The notes under the pieces are model-generated. The model searched no databases, was not told the origin of the DNA, and was given only the letters and a program-made list of their open reading frames with translations. Positions 7,287-13,648 of a stretch of DNA of 36,062 nt are shown piece after piece. The DNA is from a virus. The position numbers and the translations under genes were made by a program. Where the stretch lies: positions 1 to 36,062 of the IMG/VR virus record IMGVR_UViG_3300027762_000023; one strand, 5' to 3'. The stretch's first letter is position 1. Each line of letters starts with the position of its first letter.

Positions 7287-7926
7287 CGGCGATTTGGGCA
7301 GATTATCACCAAACGAAAAGGTAACTTATTACAACGGCTACTGCCAGCGTTTAGGACTTGACCCGTTTACAAAGCCTTTTGACCTGCTACGTTTAAACGG
7401 GCGTGAGATTCTTTATTGCACCCGGTCAGGTGCGCAGCAACTTAACAAGCTGCACAATGTTAGCCATGCAATAACAAGCCGGGAAACAAACGCAGAGGCT
7501 GGCGTTTACCTTGTAACCAGCAGGGCTTGCTTGCCTGATGGAAGATGTACCGAAAGCATAGGGGCTGTAAACATTCAAGGGCTAAAGGGTGAGGCTTACG
7601 CAAATGCGATTATGAAAGCGGAAACAAAAGCAAAGCGCAGGGCAACGCTTGACCTGTTAGGTCTTGGAGTATTGGATGAAAGCGAAATGGATACCTTGCC
7701 CGTAGTTGGCGGCTTTGAGGTTAACGCTGAAGTTATGAGCGAAGCAGATTTATCTTCTCGGACAACTTACAAAACTGAAGGCGAGGTTGTAGGTGCTTTG
7801 GATTTAGTTGAAACTATGCAACACCTTAAAAGCCTATACAAGATGAATAGCGTAATAGTTGATGCTAATCCTGAAATAAAGGAAATGTTTTCTTCACTCA
7901 AAAAAGAGTTAACCAATGGAAAATAA
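7231..7926 (+). CDS. Probable single-strand DNA annealing protein (RecT/Red-beta-like)
   Basis: 231 aa. Residues 20-60 (RLSPNEKVTYYNGYCQRLGLDPFTKPFDLL) and 120-150 (AYANAIMKAETKAKRRATLD, then LLGLGVLDESE) match the pattern of phage annealing proteins, where the conserved TKAKRR...L.GLG helix precedes an acidic tail. Such proteins pair complementary strands in phage recombination and replication. The C-terminal 60 residues are variable. It starts at an ACACAATAAACA leader. Nuclease genes at 12503 and 12818 could supply resection or resolution. Family-level call by motif, not by alignment. Confidence 0.65.
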   Translation: MKQVQTQQTDNLVSQLIINGDLGRLSPNEKVTYYNGYCQRLGLDPFTKPFDLLRLNGREILYCTRSGAQQLNKLHNVSHAITSRETNAEAGVYLVTSRACLPDGRCTESIGAVNIQGLKGEAYANAIMKAETKAKRRATLDLLGLGVLDESEMDTLPVVGGFEVNAEVMSEADLSSRTTYKTEGEVVGALDLVETMQHLKSLYKMNSVIVDANPEIKEMFSSLKKELTNGK

Positions 7927-8338
7927 CGCACTAATAACCCTGCAACAAAACCCGTCTAAAGAAAACATAAATAAGCTGGTGGAATCTTTCCGCCAGCAGA
8001 TTGACGAGGGTAATATGAATCCTTTATCTGTTGCAGTAAGTATGGCAGCTTTGGAAACGCTTGTAAAGGAATTACGGGCTGTTATTTCGGGCTATGTTAT
8101 GGATGAGGTAGCAAAGTATCCTAAAAGCAAAGCAGACCATCTTGGTGCATCTGTTAGCCTTGTGGATACAATCAGGCATGACTTCAGCCATATAGAAGCA
8201 TGGAGCGACCTTGAAGCTGTTATAGTTGCAGCACGGGAATCGCAGAAAAGAATAGAGGAAGAGGAAAAAAAATGGAGGCGTGGCGAATTACCCGTTAAAA
8301 ATTCATCCAGCACGTTTAAAGTCCAATTACCTAAATAA
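7916..8338 (+). CDS. Hypothetical protein, partner of the annealing protein
   Basis: 140 aa, overlapping the annealing gene by 11 bp and the next gene by 1 bp (TAATG), so it is translationally coupled. Mostly helical: NKLVESFRQQIDEGNMNP, then VAVSMAALETLVKELRAV, then an acidic/basic helix RESQKRIEEEEKKWRRGELP. Proteins of this type commonly sit beside recombination genes in Bacteroidota phages. Role unknown. Confidence 0.7.
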   Translation: MENNALITLQQNPSKENINKLVESFRQQIDEGNMNPLSVAVSMAALETLVKELRAVISGYVMDEVAKYPKSKADHLGASVSLVDTIRHDFSHIEAWSDLEAVIVAARESQKRIEEEEKKWRRGELPVKNSSSTFKVQLPK

Positions 8339-8565
8339 TGAACGCACATTTAGAAAACGCAATTTCTTACCTGCTTTATGATCTTTCTTTACCATTAGAG
8401 GAAAGACCAGCAAAGGCGGTATACTACAGAACGGGGGCTGATGTTGCGCTATATCTTGGCATAAACGCTACCCGGCTTCCGTATATCAGAATACCCGGCA
8501 AGAAAGTAAGGGGTAAAGATGGTAAAATATATGCGGTAAGAATTGCGCCTGATAAGAAAAAATAG
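8338..8565 (+). CDS. Small protein, possible winged-helix DNA-binding fold
   Basis: 75 aa. The second half (TGADVALYLGINATRLPYIR then GKDGKIYAVRIAPDKKK) resembles the helix-wing pattern of excisionase or MerR-like small DNA binders, with a basic wing and tail. It ends 2 bp before a promoter box. Function unproven. Confidence 0.6.
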   Translation: MNAHLENAISYLLYDLSLPLEERPAKAVYYRTGADVALYLGINATRLPYIRIPGKKVRGKDGKIYAVRIAPDKKK

Positions 8566-8567
8566 TT

Positions 8568-8575
8568 TAATTTTG
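8568..8575 (+). promoter_or_regulatory. Candidate Bacteroidota -7 box before the structured RNA
   Basis: TAATTTTG matches TAnnTTTG. A TTG occurs at about 8542, 26 bp upstream, a slightly long spacing. Transcription would begin near 8580, at the 5' edge of the folded element. Confidence 0.5.
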
Positions 8576-8579
8576 TATA

Positions 8580-8690
8580 GTCGGAGATGAGAGCCTGACC
8601 AACAACAACTAATTTAATGCCTGAAGGGGCGATACTGCCCGGTATAAGTTTACCGGCTCTCATCAGTATCAATCCTTCAGGTTTTTTATT
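8580..8690 (+). ncRNA. Structured leader RNA with pseudoknot and U-tract (candidate riboswitch or attenuator)
   Basis: A gene-free stretch between a promoter box and the ATG at 8693. P1: GATGAGAGCC (8586-8595) pairs perfectly with GGCTCTCATC (8655-8664). Within it, GGGC 8627-8630/GCCC 8637-8640 and GGTA 8641-8644/TACC 8651-8654 stack end to end against P1. CCTGAAGG (8620-8627) in the P1 loop pairs perfectly with CCTTCAGG (8674-8681) outside it, giving a pseudoknot followed directly by GTTTTTTATTTT. The last pairing on its own would be a terminator stem. No known riboswitch consensus was recognised. A short ORF from 8617 (MPEGAILPG...) runs through it and could be a leader peptide instead. Confidence 0.6.
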
Positions 8691-8692
8691 TT

Positions 8693-8950
8693 ATGTCAAA
8701 TACAAAGTATTTTCAAATTGATGGAAGCCAATTAACAAAGACAAATTGCATTGAAAGATTTTTAACGCATAGTGAATTGCAAGGAATTATTGATTATTGT
8801 AAATATCAAATTTTATCTTACGAGTTAGATGGTATAACAGAATTAGACATTTACAAAATGAATAGGGATTTATTGGCTGAAGAAATAAATACAATATCAA
8901 AAATGATTGATATTAATGAAAATATATCAGCTAAAGTAAATAATAAATAA
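8693..8950 (+). CDS. Hypothetical protein behind the structured RNA
   Basis: 85 aa, polar and probably helical (THSELQGIIDYCKYQILSYE then MNRDLLAEEINTISKMIDIN). Its ATG lies 12 bp after the pseudoknot arm and inside the T-rich tract, so initiation or readthrough would depend on that fold. It is 10 bp upstream of the replication gene and may be co-regulated with it. No family was recognised. Confidence 0.65.
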   Translation: MSNTKYFQIDGSQLTKTNCIERFLTHSELQGIIDYCKYQILSYELDGITELDIYKMNRDLLAEEINTISKMIDINENISAKVNNK

Positions 8951-8960
8951 TATTTGTAAA

Positions 8961-9770
8961 ATGGCTAACACTGGGCAAATAGTAAAGTCTAAATTGACTG
9001 AAAAGTACACATCAATTTCAAATGATATTTTAAGGTTCTATAAATTATCAATGGAGGAACGTGGCATGATTTCTTATCTTCTTTCATTGCCTTCTGATTG
9101 GGTATTGTATCGTGAAAACCTTTATAATAGCATGAATGATGGTAAAACTACTATTGATAGGGTATTCAGACAATTACAAAAAAAAGGCTTTATTGTATCA
9201 ATTAGGGTACATGAACAAGCTACTGGTAAGTTTATAGGATGGAATCATGTAGTATATGCAGAGCCTGTTAAACCGATAGAAAAATATTCCGACATTGGTA
9301 ATAACCGAGATAGGGAAAACCCGATATCGGTAAACACCGACCTCGGTAAATCAACCCCTATACAAAAGAAAGATATTAATACTAAAGAAATATTTAATAC
9401 AAAAGAAAAAATAAATACAAAGGAGCAGGAAGATTTAGTTTTTATTTCAGATGATTGGAAGGGGTTATGGGATGAATGGATAGAATATAAAGACATACAA
9501 TTTAAACAGAAGTATAAGCTAAATAAGTACGAACAAATAGCAATTAACAAACTTGTTAAACTATCAAAAGGAGATTTGGAATCAGCACAACAAATAGTTT
9601 GTCAGTCAATGGAAGCCACATGGCAAAGTTTTTACCCACTTAAAAATAATACAAATGCTACCACTTTCACAGGCAATAAGCCAAGCAATGCAGACATCTA
9701 CAAACAGCGAAGGGAAGAAATGCACAGAATTGCAGCAGAGATTGACAGACAGCGAGGCATTAGACCTTGA
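8961..9770 (+). CDS. Replication initiator/organiser-like protein
   Basis: 269 aa. Residues 10-80 form a winged-helix domain (TEKYTSISNDILRFYKLSME, then RGMISYLLSLPSDWVLYREN, then TTIDRVFRQLQKKGFI). This is typical of the N-terminal domain of phage replisome organisers and Rep proteins that bind origin repeats. A low-complexity Lys/Asn/Thr linker (about 125-155) follows. A C-terminal helical domain (YKLNKYEQIAINKLVKLSKG then LESAQQIVCQSMEATWQSFY) is like DnaD-type domains. No ATPase or polymerase motif. It is the best origin-recognition candidate in the genome. Confidence 0.65.
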   Translation: MANTGQIVKSKLTEKYTSISNDILRFYKLSMEERGMISYLLSLPSDWVLYRENLYNSMNDGKTTIDRVFRQLQKKGFIVSIRVHEQATGKFIGWNHVVYAEPVKPIEKYSDIGNNRDRENPISVNTDLGKSTPIQKKDINTKEIFNTKEKINTKEQEDLVFISDDWKGLWDEWIEYKDIQFKQKYKLNKYEQIAINKLVKLSKGDLESAQQIVCQSMEATWQSFYPLKNNTNATTFTGNKPSNADIYKQRREEMHRIAAEIDRQRGIRP

Positions 9771-10434
9771 ACGATTCCAAATGGCAAGGGCTACGGCTTT
9801 AGTTAGCGTAGTTAGTATGGACTTGTTTATTGACGAACTAATGCGTGGAATGGCTTTGCTAGGCATTAAAGGCGAAAAGATACCTTCAAATGCTGACATG
9901 GTTAATATGTACAAGTCAGTAATGGAAGAGTACAAAAATATCAAGATTGGCGAAATGTCTTTAGCTTTTGATTTAGCCAGTAAGGGCAAACTGGATATGG
10001 AAGCTGAAACATACCAAAACTTCAGCGTATTATACCTTCACAGAATCCTCCGAGCCTTTGCTCGGTATGGGATAGTAAAGCTGAACGAGATTAAACCCGT
10101 GCAGCAGGAGCAAAGAAGTCACCAAATAGTAACCGACAGGGAAAAGCTGGAGATTGCGTGGGGTTGTTACAAGAAGTTCAGGAAGTGGGATAGCATAGTT
10201 TTCGGGCTTGATGTCTTCAAAATCCTGCACAAAGAAGGAAAAATAGTAGTCACACCAGCAGCAACCCTACAAAAGGTTAGAAGTGCAATGAATGATCAGA
10301 TGATTACAGGTAGCAGCAGGAGGAAGGCTGAAATAGCCAGCCTGCTTAATGATGACGATTATATGGAGAACCAATGTAAGCGAATGGCAGTTGCAGATTA
10401 TTTTGATACTTTTATAAAAAAATCTGAAAAATAA
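9655..10434 (+). CDS. Helical protein of the replication region
   Basis: Up to 259 aa. The ATG at 9655 would overlap the initiator gene by 116 bp. ATG 9688 and ATG 9781 (217 aa, just after the initiator stop) are alternatives, and 9781 removes the overlap. From there it is helical: MARATALVSVVSMDLFIDEL, then VMEEYKNIKIGEMSLAFDLA, then YLHRILRAFARYGIVK, with a polar C-terminal half. There is no Walker A. The arrangement after an initiator suggests a helicase-loader or replication accessory role, by context only. A promoter follows it. Confidence 0.6.
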   Translation: MLPLSQAISQAMQTSTNSEGKKCTELQQRLTDSEALDLERFQMARATALVSVVSMDLFIDELMRGMALLGIKGEKIPSNADMVNMYKSVMEEYKNIKIGEMSLAFDLASKGKLDMEAETYQNFSVLYLHRILRAFARYGIVKLNEIKPVQQEQRSHQIVTDREKLEIAWGCYKKFRKWDSIVFGLDVFKILHKEGKIVVTPAATLQKVRSAMNDQMITGSSRRKAEIASLLNDDDYMENQCKRMAVADYFDTFIKKSEK

Positions 10435-10466
10435 TTTGTTGGAATAAAAAAGTAACCTTAAATTTG
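10435..10466 (+). promoter_or_regulatory. Bacteroidota-type promoter, second early transcript
   Basis: TTTG 10435-10438 (or TTGG at 10439) and TAAATTTG 10459-10466. The block GTAACCTTAAATTTGATTTA closely matches the promoter at 4901, including a GGAA shortly after the -33 element. It drives the gene at 10498. Confidence 0.78.
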
Positions 10467-10477
10467 ATTTATCAAAT
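10462..10477. promoter_or_regulatory. Palindromic operator candidate ATTTGATTTATCAAAT
   Basis: Half sites ATTTGAT/ATCAAAT are perfect, centred on the expected transcription start, at the same position as the 4928-4941 palindrome relative to its promoter. Confidence 0.55.
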
Positions 10478-10497
10478 CACAATCAAACACAAACAAA

Positions 10498-10788
10498 ATG
10501 AACACAGCAGAAACAATCCTTAATCAAATCGGTGGCAAAAAATTTATAGCTATGACAGGTTCAAAAGATTTTATGAATACTGGAAATGGTTTGCAAATGA
10601 AATTGGCACGCAATAATTCAGGAGCAGGTTATTTAGAAATACAGCATACAGAATCAGACCTTTACAATATGGTTTTTTATTCAGTTCGTGGTATCGAATT
10701 AAAAGTTAAAAAAGAAATCACTAATGTTTACGCTGATATGCTTGTAAATATTTTTGAATCAACCACCGGACTTATTGTTAGATTTTAA
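10498..10788 (+). CDS. Conserved phage hypothetical protein
   Basis: 96 aa. The opening (ETILNQIGGKKFIAMTGSKD then FMNTGNGLQMKLARN) followed by YNMVFYSVRGIELKVKKEIT and a TGLIVRF end is a pattern I recognise as a widespread small protein of phages and mobile elements with no known function. Likely alpha/beta, cytoplasmic. It is the first gene of the second early transcript, with a CAAACACAAACAAA leader. Confidence 0.78.
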   Translation: MNTAETILNQIGGKKFIAMTGSKDFMNTGNGLQMKLARNNSGAGYLEIQHTESDLYNMVFYSVRGIELKVKKEITNVYADMLVNIFESTTGLIVRF

Positions 10789-10826
10789 TAAAAAAGGGGC
10801 GCAGCATCCTCCAAACTGCAAACACA

Positions 10827-11009
10827 ATGAACACAGAATTAACAGACTACGAAAGGGCATACCTTAGAATGCTACTCAATAACAAGATTAAGGATTTACA
10901 GCTTATGTTGGAAAATAGGCACTTGATACAATTACAGGAGCATATTTCGAATGAGATAAGCGAACTGATTGTTATGAAAGAAAAGCTGACATTAATCTAT
11001 TCAAACTAA
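10827..11009 (+). CDS. Hypothetical small helical protein
   Basis: 60 aa, nearly all helix (YERAYLRMLLNNKIKDLQLM then LQEHISNEISELIVMKEKLT), probably a coiled coil. A GCAAACACA leader precedes the ATG. Five bases separate it from the next gene. Function unknown. Confidence 0.6.
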   Translation: MNTELTDYERAYLRMLLNNKIKDLQLMLENRHLIQLQEHISNEISELIVMKEKLTLIYSN

Positions 11010-11014
11010 ACACA

Positions 11015-11230
11015 ATGAAACACACAGAACGAGCAGAACAGATTTATTCCTACATGAATTTTAATTTCGTTGCAGCAGAATCGGCTATCTGCTTACTGCA
11101 TCAGCATGGTGAAAATAAGGATTACTGGGAGTTAGTATGGGAAGCATTGATTGATAAGTACGGGGAACATTGGCAGAAAATCCAATTTGAAAATGAAAGG
11201 CAGGATTACATTCAAGCGTGTACACTATGA
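11015..11230 (+). CDS. Hypothetical protein
   Basis: 71 aa with several aromatic residues (YSYMNFNFVAAESAICLLHQ, then YWELVWEALIDKYGEHWQKI). The leader is TAAACACA. Its stop overlaps the next start (ATGA at 11227-11230), so the two are coupled. No family recognised. Confidence 0.6.
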   Translation: MKHTERAEQIYSYMNFNFVAAESAICLLHQHGENKDYWELVWEALIDKYGEHWQKIQFENERQDYIQACTL

Positions 11231-11580
11231 CAGCAAATAATAAAAAAGTATGCACTAAATGCCGTAAGACAAAAGAACTAACGGAGTACTGTAAAAAGGC
11301 TTATAGCAAAACGGGGTATAATAGCCAATGTAAACAATGCGCTAAATTATATCAGAAATCTAAACGACCTGAAAAGCCTGAAGTAATCCATCCGGAAGGA
11401 GAAAAAGAATGCACGGGGTGTAAGCAGTCTTTACCTTACCCGTCTTTCCATCGCAATAAAGCAAGTAAGGATATGTATATGTCTAAATGTAAAGTTTGTG
11501 AAAGCGATATGGCAAAAGCGAGGAAAGCAAAGGAAGATATTAACTATGCGGCTTTTTATTATCCAGTAGCACTGGATTAA
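11227..11580 (+). CDS. Double zinc-ribbon protein
   Basis: 117 aa from the ATG at 11227 (a GTG at 11218 is less likely because ATGA coupling exists). Two Cys4 knuckles: CTKCRKTKEL...CKQC in the N-terminal half and CTGCKQSLPY...CKVC in the second half, each followed by a basic helix. The first resembles the zinc-binding front of phage HNH and endonuclease-VII-like proteins, but no catalytic domain follows. Probably a nucleic-acid binding protein. Confidence 0.7.
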   Translation: MTANNKKVCTKCRKTKELTEYCKKAYSKTGYNSQCKQCAKLYQKSKRPEKPEVIHPEGEKECTGCKQSLPYPSFHRNKASKDMYMSKCKVCESDMAKARKAKEDINYAAFYYPVALD

Positions 11581-11591
11581 AAATTATAAAC

Positions 11592-11730
11592 AGTCAGGTG
11601 GCGGAAGGAGGGTGGTGTCCATCCTCGTGGTAGACGCAGTAAATGGTTATAGCATTACGGGTTAAAAAGCACCTCAGTTGTGTGGTCACTATAATGGCAT
11701 CCCTTACAGGTTCGAATCCTGTCCTGACTA
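11592..11730 (+). tRNA. Oversized type II tRNA-like element (Leu-like), 139 nt
   Basis: The acceptor stem AGTCAGG (11592-11598) pairs perfectly with CCTGACT (11723-11729), discriminator A11730. The T-arm is canonical: ACAGG TTCGAAT CCTGT (11706-11722). The D-arm TG GCG GAA ... GTGGTAGA CGC (11599-11637) is of the Leu type, but an 8-bp hairpin GAGGGTGG/CCATCCTC (11608-11626) sits in its loop. The middle (11638-11705) is too long. Two anticodon arms are possible: GCAC CTCAGTT GTGT with anticodon CAG at 11675-11677 and a variable arm GTCA CTATAA TGGC; or the hairpin at 11639-11658 with loop GTTATAG. CCA is not encoded. It may be functional after processing, or a decoy. Confidence 0.55.
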
Positions 11731-11750
11731 CTCATTAAAAACACAATAAT

Positions 11751-11984
11751 ATGGAAAACAAGGACATTGAAATTAAAAAAGTAGAAGCAAAAGAGGTTGC
11801 GATGAGTACAAAAAGAACATTTTATATGTGTGCATACTGGAATACACACGGTATAGTAAGTTTTAATACACCATCAAGCGAAAAGAGACACGCAGAAGAA
11901 TATGCATTGAGTATGCGTAAATACGCAGAGCATACTGCTATCTATTCTTTCGACATTGATATACCTAACTTTAAAAACAAATAA
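11751..11984 (+). CDS. Hypothetical protein
   Basis: 77 aa, charged N-terminus (ENKDIEIKKVEAKEV) then a compact part TFYMCAYWNTHGIVSFNTPS and a helix HAEEYALSMRKYAEH. The leader is AAAACACAATAAT. It begins 20 bp after the tRNA-like element. An internal ATG (about 11802) could give a shorter form. Function unknown. Confidence 0.6.
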   Translation: MENKDIEIKKVEAKEVAMSTKRTFYMCAYWNTHGIVSFNTPSSEKRHAEEYALSMRKYAEHTAIYSFDIDIPNFKNK

Positions 11985-11985
11985 C

Positions 11986-12183
11986 ATGCAAAAGACAGCG
12001 GTAGACTTATTTTTAAACGCAATCCAAAAAGTAGATAAAATGGATTGGGATTTAGTTTATATATCAGCCAAGAAAATAGAAAAGGAGCAGATAATTGATT
12101 TTGCTAAACAATGGGAAGCAAGACAAAACGAGGGTAATTTAGATACTATTGAAATGCTTTATAACGAAACCTATAACAAATGA
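11986..12183 (+). CDS. Conserved small phage protein
   Basis: 65 aa from the ATG at 11986 (an upstream start at 11956 overlaps the previous gene and is rejected). The pattern KTAVDLFLNAIQKV ... AKKIEKEQIIDFAKQW ... YNETYNK matches a small helical protein common in Bacteroidota phages and of unknown role. It is coupled to the next gene by ATGA. Confidence 0.7.
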   Translation: MQKTAVDLFLNAIQKVDKMDWDLVYISAKKIEKEQIIDFAKQWEARQNEGNLDTIEMLYNETYNK

Positions 12184-12281
12184 AGAACGAAAAATATTGG
12201 GATGGGTTTATTTTAGGAATATTTGTAGGCGGTATTTTTGCTATTGTGCTTGTTAGGTTAGTAGACAATGGCATATTTTAA
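12180..12281 (+). CDS. Tiny membrane protein (33 aa)
   Basis: ATG 12180 overlaps the previous stop (ATGA). Sequence layout: MKNEKYWDG, then a hydrophobic glycine-rich helix FILGIFVGGIFAIVLVRLV, then DNGIF. It is a single membrane span. Coupling to the previous gene and the clean helix support it as real. Function unknown. Confidence 0.5.
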   Translation: MKNEKYWDGFILGIFVGGIFAIVLVRLVDNGIF

Positions 12282-12293
12282 AAAAAAAATAAC

Positions 12294-12503
12294 ATGAAAA
12301 AAGTAAAAACGCAAGCAGAGCAGATTCAGAAACACCTTGAATCAGGGAAAAAGTTAACAGCAGCACAGGCTTATGAAAAGTACGGCTGCCTTCGGTTAGC
12401 ATCAAGAATATTCAACCTAAAGAAAGCAGGGCTTCCAATCATTACCGAAATGGTTACAAAAAACGGAAGTACCTTTGCTTCATATCAAATTGTAAAAAAG
12501 TAA
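12294..12503 (+). CDS. HTH_39-type helix-turn-helix protein
   Basis: 69 aa. QAEQIQKHLESGKKLTAAQA, then YEKYGCLRLASRIFNLKKAG and LPIITEM match the short phage helix-turn-helix family with the GCLRLASRI recognition helix and a basic wing ending. Such proteins are frequent single-domain phage DNA binders. It overlaps the next gene by one base. Confidence 0.78.
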   Translation: MKKVKTQAEQIQKHLESGKKLTAAQAYEKYGCLRLASRIFNLKKAGLPIITEMVTKNGSTFASYQIVKK

Positions 12504-12814
12504 TGATGTATAATTACAAAGCAGTTGTTAACCGGGTCGTAGATGGTGATACTGTAAACCTGCAAATAGATTTGGGGTTTAGGTTATCCTACACGGCAAA
12601 TTGCAGAATGGCTGGTATAAACGCACCTGAAATGTCGGAAGATGCAGGTAGGCAGTCAAAGGCTGCATTAATGGAACATTTACAAGTTGGTCAGGTAGTA
12701 GACATAGTAAGCACGGGATTAGACAAATACGGCAGACCTTTAGTGATTGTCAAAGCAAACGGAACTGACATTAACATTAAAATGATTACACAAGGCTTCG
12801 CAGTTAAAATGTAA
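12503..12814 (+). CDS. Staphylococcal-nuclease-like (thermonuclease) protein
   Basis: 103 aa SNase-fold protein. VVDGDT (residues 13-18) is the calcium-binding aspartate motif. RMAGINAPE carries the catalytic Arg and Glu 8 residues apart, and DKYGRPL provides the second Arg. Shorter than secreted thermonucleases (about 150 aa), and without a signal peptide, it would act in the cytoplasm on DNA or RNA, for example in host DNA breakdown. The start may be ATG 12503 or 12506. Confidence 0.85.
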   Translation: MMYNYKAVVNRVVDGDTVNLQIDLGFRLSYTANCRMAGINAPEMSEDAGRQSKAALMEHLQVGQVVDIVSTGLDKYGRPLVIVKANGTDINIKMITQGFAVKM

Positions 12815-12817
12815 GCA

Positions 12818-13138
12818 ATGGCAGACCTGACAGCTTCACAGATAACAAAGCACGCTTTAGAAGTCCTAAACGCATGGGGGTATTATGTATGGCGAAATAA
12901 TAATTTATCTGTACCGGGGCGAAAGTTCATCGGGGAAAAAGGCGTGAGCGACATAATAGGCTACCATAAGCAAACAGGGCAGGCTGTGTATTGTGAAGTA
13001 AAAACAATTAACGACAAGTTCAGCGAATCGCAAATGCTATTTATGTGTAGAGCGAAGCAGGCAGGGTGTATTTGTTTAGTGGCTCATCAGGTAAACAAGC
13101 AAATAAAGCTGGACTATTGGACAGACGAGATGAAATAA
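12818..13138 (+). CDS. VRR-NUC family nuclease (PD-(D/E)XK)
   Basis: 106 aa. Catalytic core: GVSDIIGYHKQTGQAVYCEVK has the Asp of motif II and the ExK of motif III, followed by SESQMLFMCRAKQAG, the usual helix with Gln. Stand-alone VRR-NUC proteins of this size occur in phages and act on branched DNA or as Holliday-junction resolvases. It lies 3 bp after the SNase gene. Likely partner for the annealing protein in recombination or packaging. Confidence 0.83.
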   Translation: MADLTASQITKHALEVLNAWGYYVWRNNNLSVPGRKFIGEKGVSDIIGYHKQTGQAVYCEVKTINDKFSESQMLFMCRAKQAGCICLVAHQVNKQIKLDYWTDEMK

Positions 13139-13623
13139 TTACAAGGCTTTATGAGGATGCAGACATAGCTGATGCAATCGGTAAGATGCGACCAGTAGAG
13201 TTACAAGATGACCTGCGTAGTGAAATGTTTATGGTACTTTGTCAGATGGATGCAGCCCGGCTGATAGACCTGCACGAAAGGAAGATATTAAAGTTCTATT
13301 TGGTTCGCACTATGTTAACCATGATAAAATCAGATAGAAGCACTTTCTTCAAAGTTTACAGGCGGTATTTAGATGAATTACCTGAAGGCTTTACTGAAAT
13401 GCAGGACAAGCAGGAAAGCAATGAAGAAGCGTTTGCAAGGGTAGAACAAGCAATGGATGGACTGCATTGGTACGAAAAAAGCGTGATGGAACAATTTGCA
13501 GAACTTAAAAATATCAGCGAATTAAGCAGGCGTACCAAAATACCATACAGGTCTTTGAGCAAAACCATCAGCGATGCCCGAAAGAAAATAAAGAGCGATA
13601 TAAAATCTAATATAAAAGAATAA
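13117..13623 (+). CDS. Sigma-70-like protein
   Basis: The frame is open from GTG 13066 (185 aa), but that would overlap the nuclease by 73 bp. TTG 13117 (168 aa) gives 22 bp overlap and begins just before the conserved part. The C-terminus has a region-4-like HTH: LHWYEKSVMEQFAELKNISE, then LSRRTKIPYRSLSKTISDAR, then a basic tail. The middle (EMFMVLCQMDAARLIDLHER) resembles phage sigma-like proteins. It may direct transcription of late genes, though no distinct late promoter motif was found. Start uncertain. Confidence 0.65.
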   Translation: MDRRDEIITRLYEDADIADAIGKMRPVELQDDLRSEMFMVLCQMDAARLIDLHERKILKFYLVRTMLTMIKSDRSTFFKVYRRYLDELPEGFTEMQDKQESNEEAFARVEQAMDGLHWYEKSVMEQFAELKNISELSRRTKIPYRSLSKTISDARKKIKSDIKSNIKE

Positions 13624-13626
13624 CAC

Positions 13627-13634
13627 TAACTTTG
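13627..13634 (+). promoter_or_regulatory. Weak -7 box candidate
   Basis: TAACTTTG fits TAnnTTTG and lies 14 bp before the ATG at 13649, but there is no -33 TTTG. It may be chance. Confidence 0.3.
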
Positions 13635-13648
13635 TTAAAACCTACTAA

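Noticed and set aside
8424-8672. Minus-strand ORF across the structured RNA
   Set aside because: No leader; it crosses the end of the 8338 gene and both arms of a perfect stem, so RNA pairing explains the sequence better.
11592-11730. tmRNA
   Set aside because: Too short (139 nt against about 350), and a Leu-type D-stem is present where tmRNA has a reduced D-loop without a stem.
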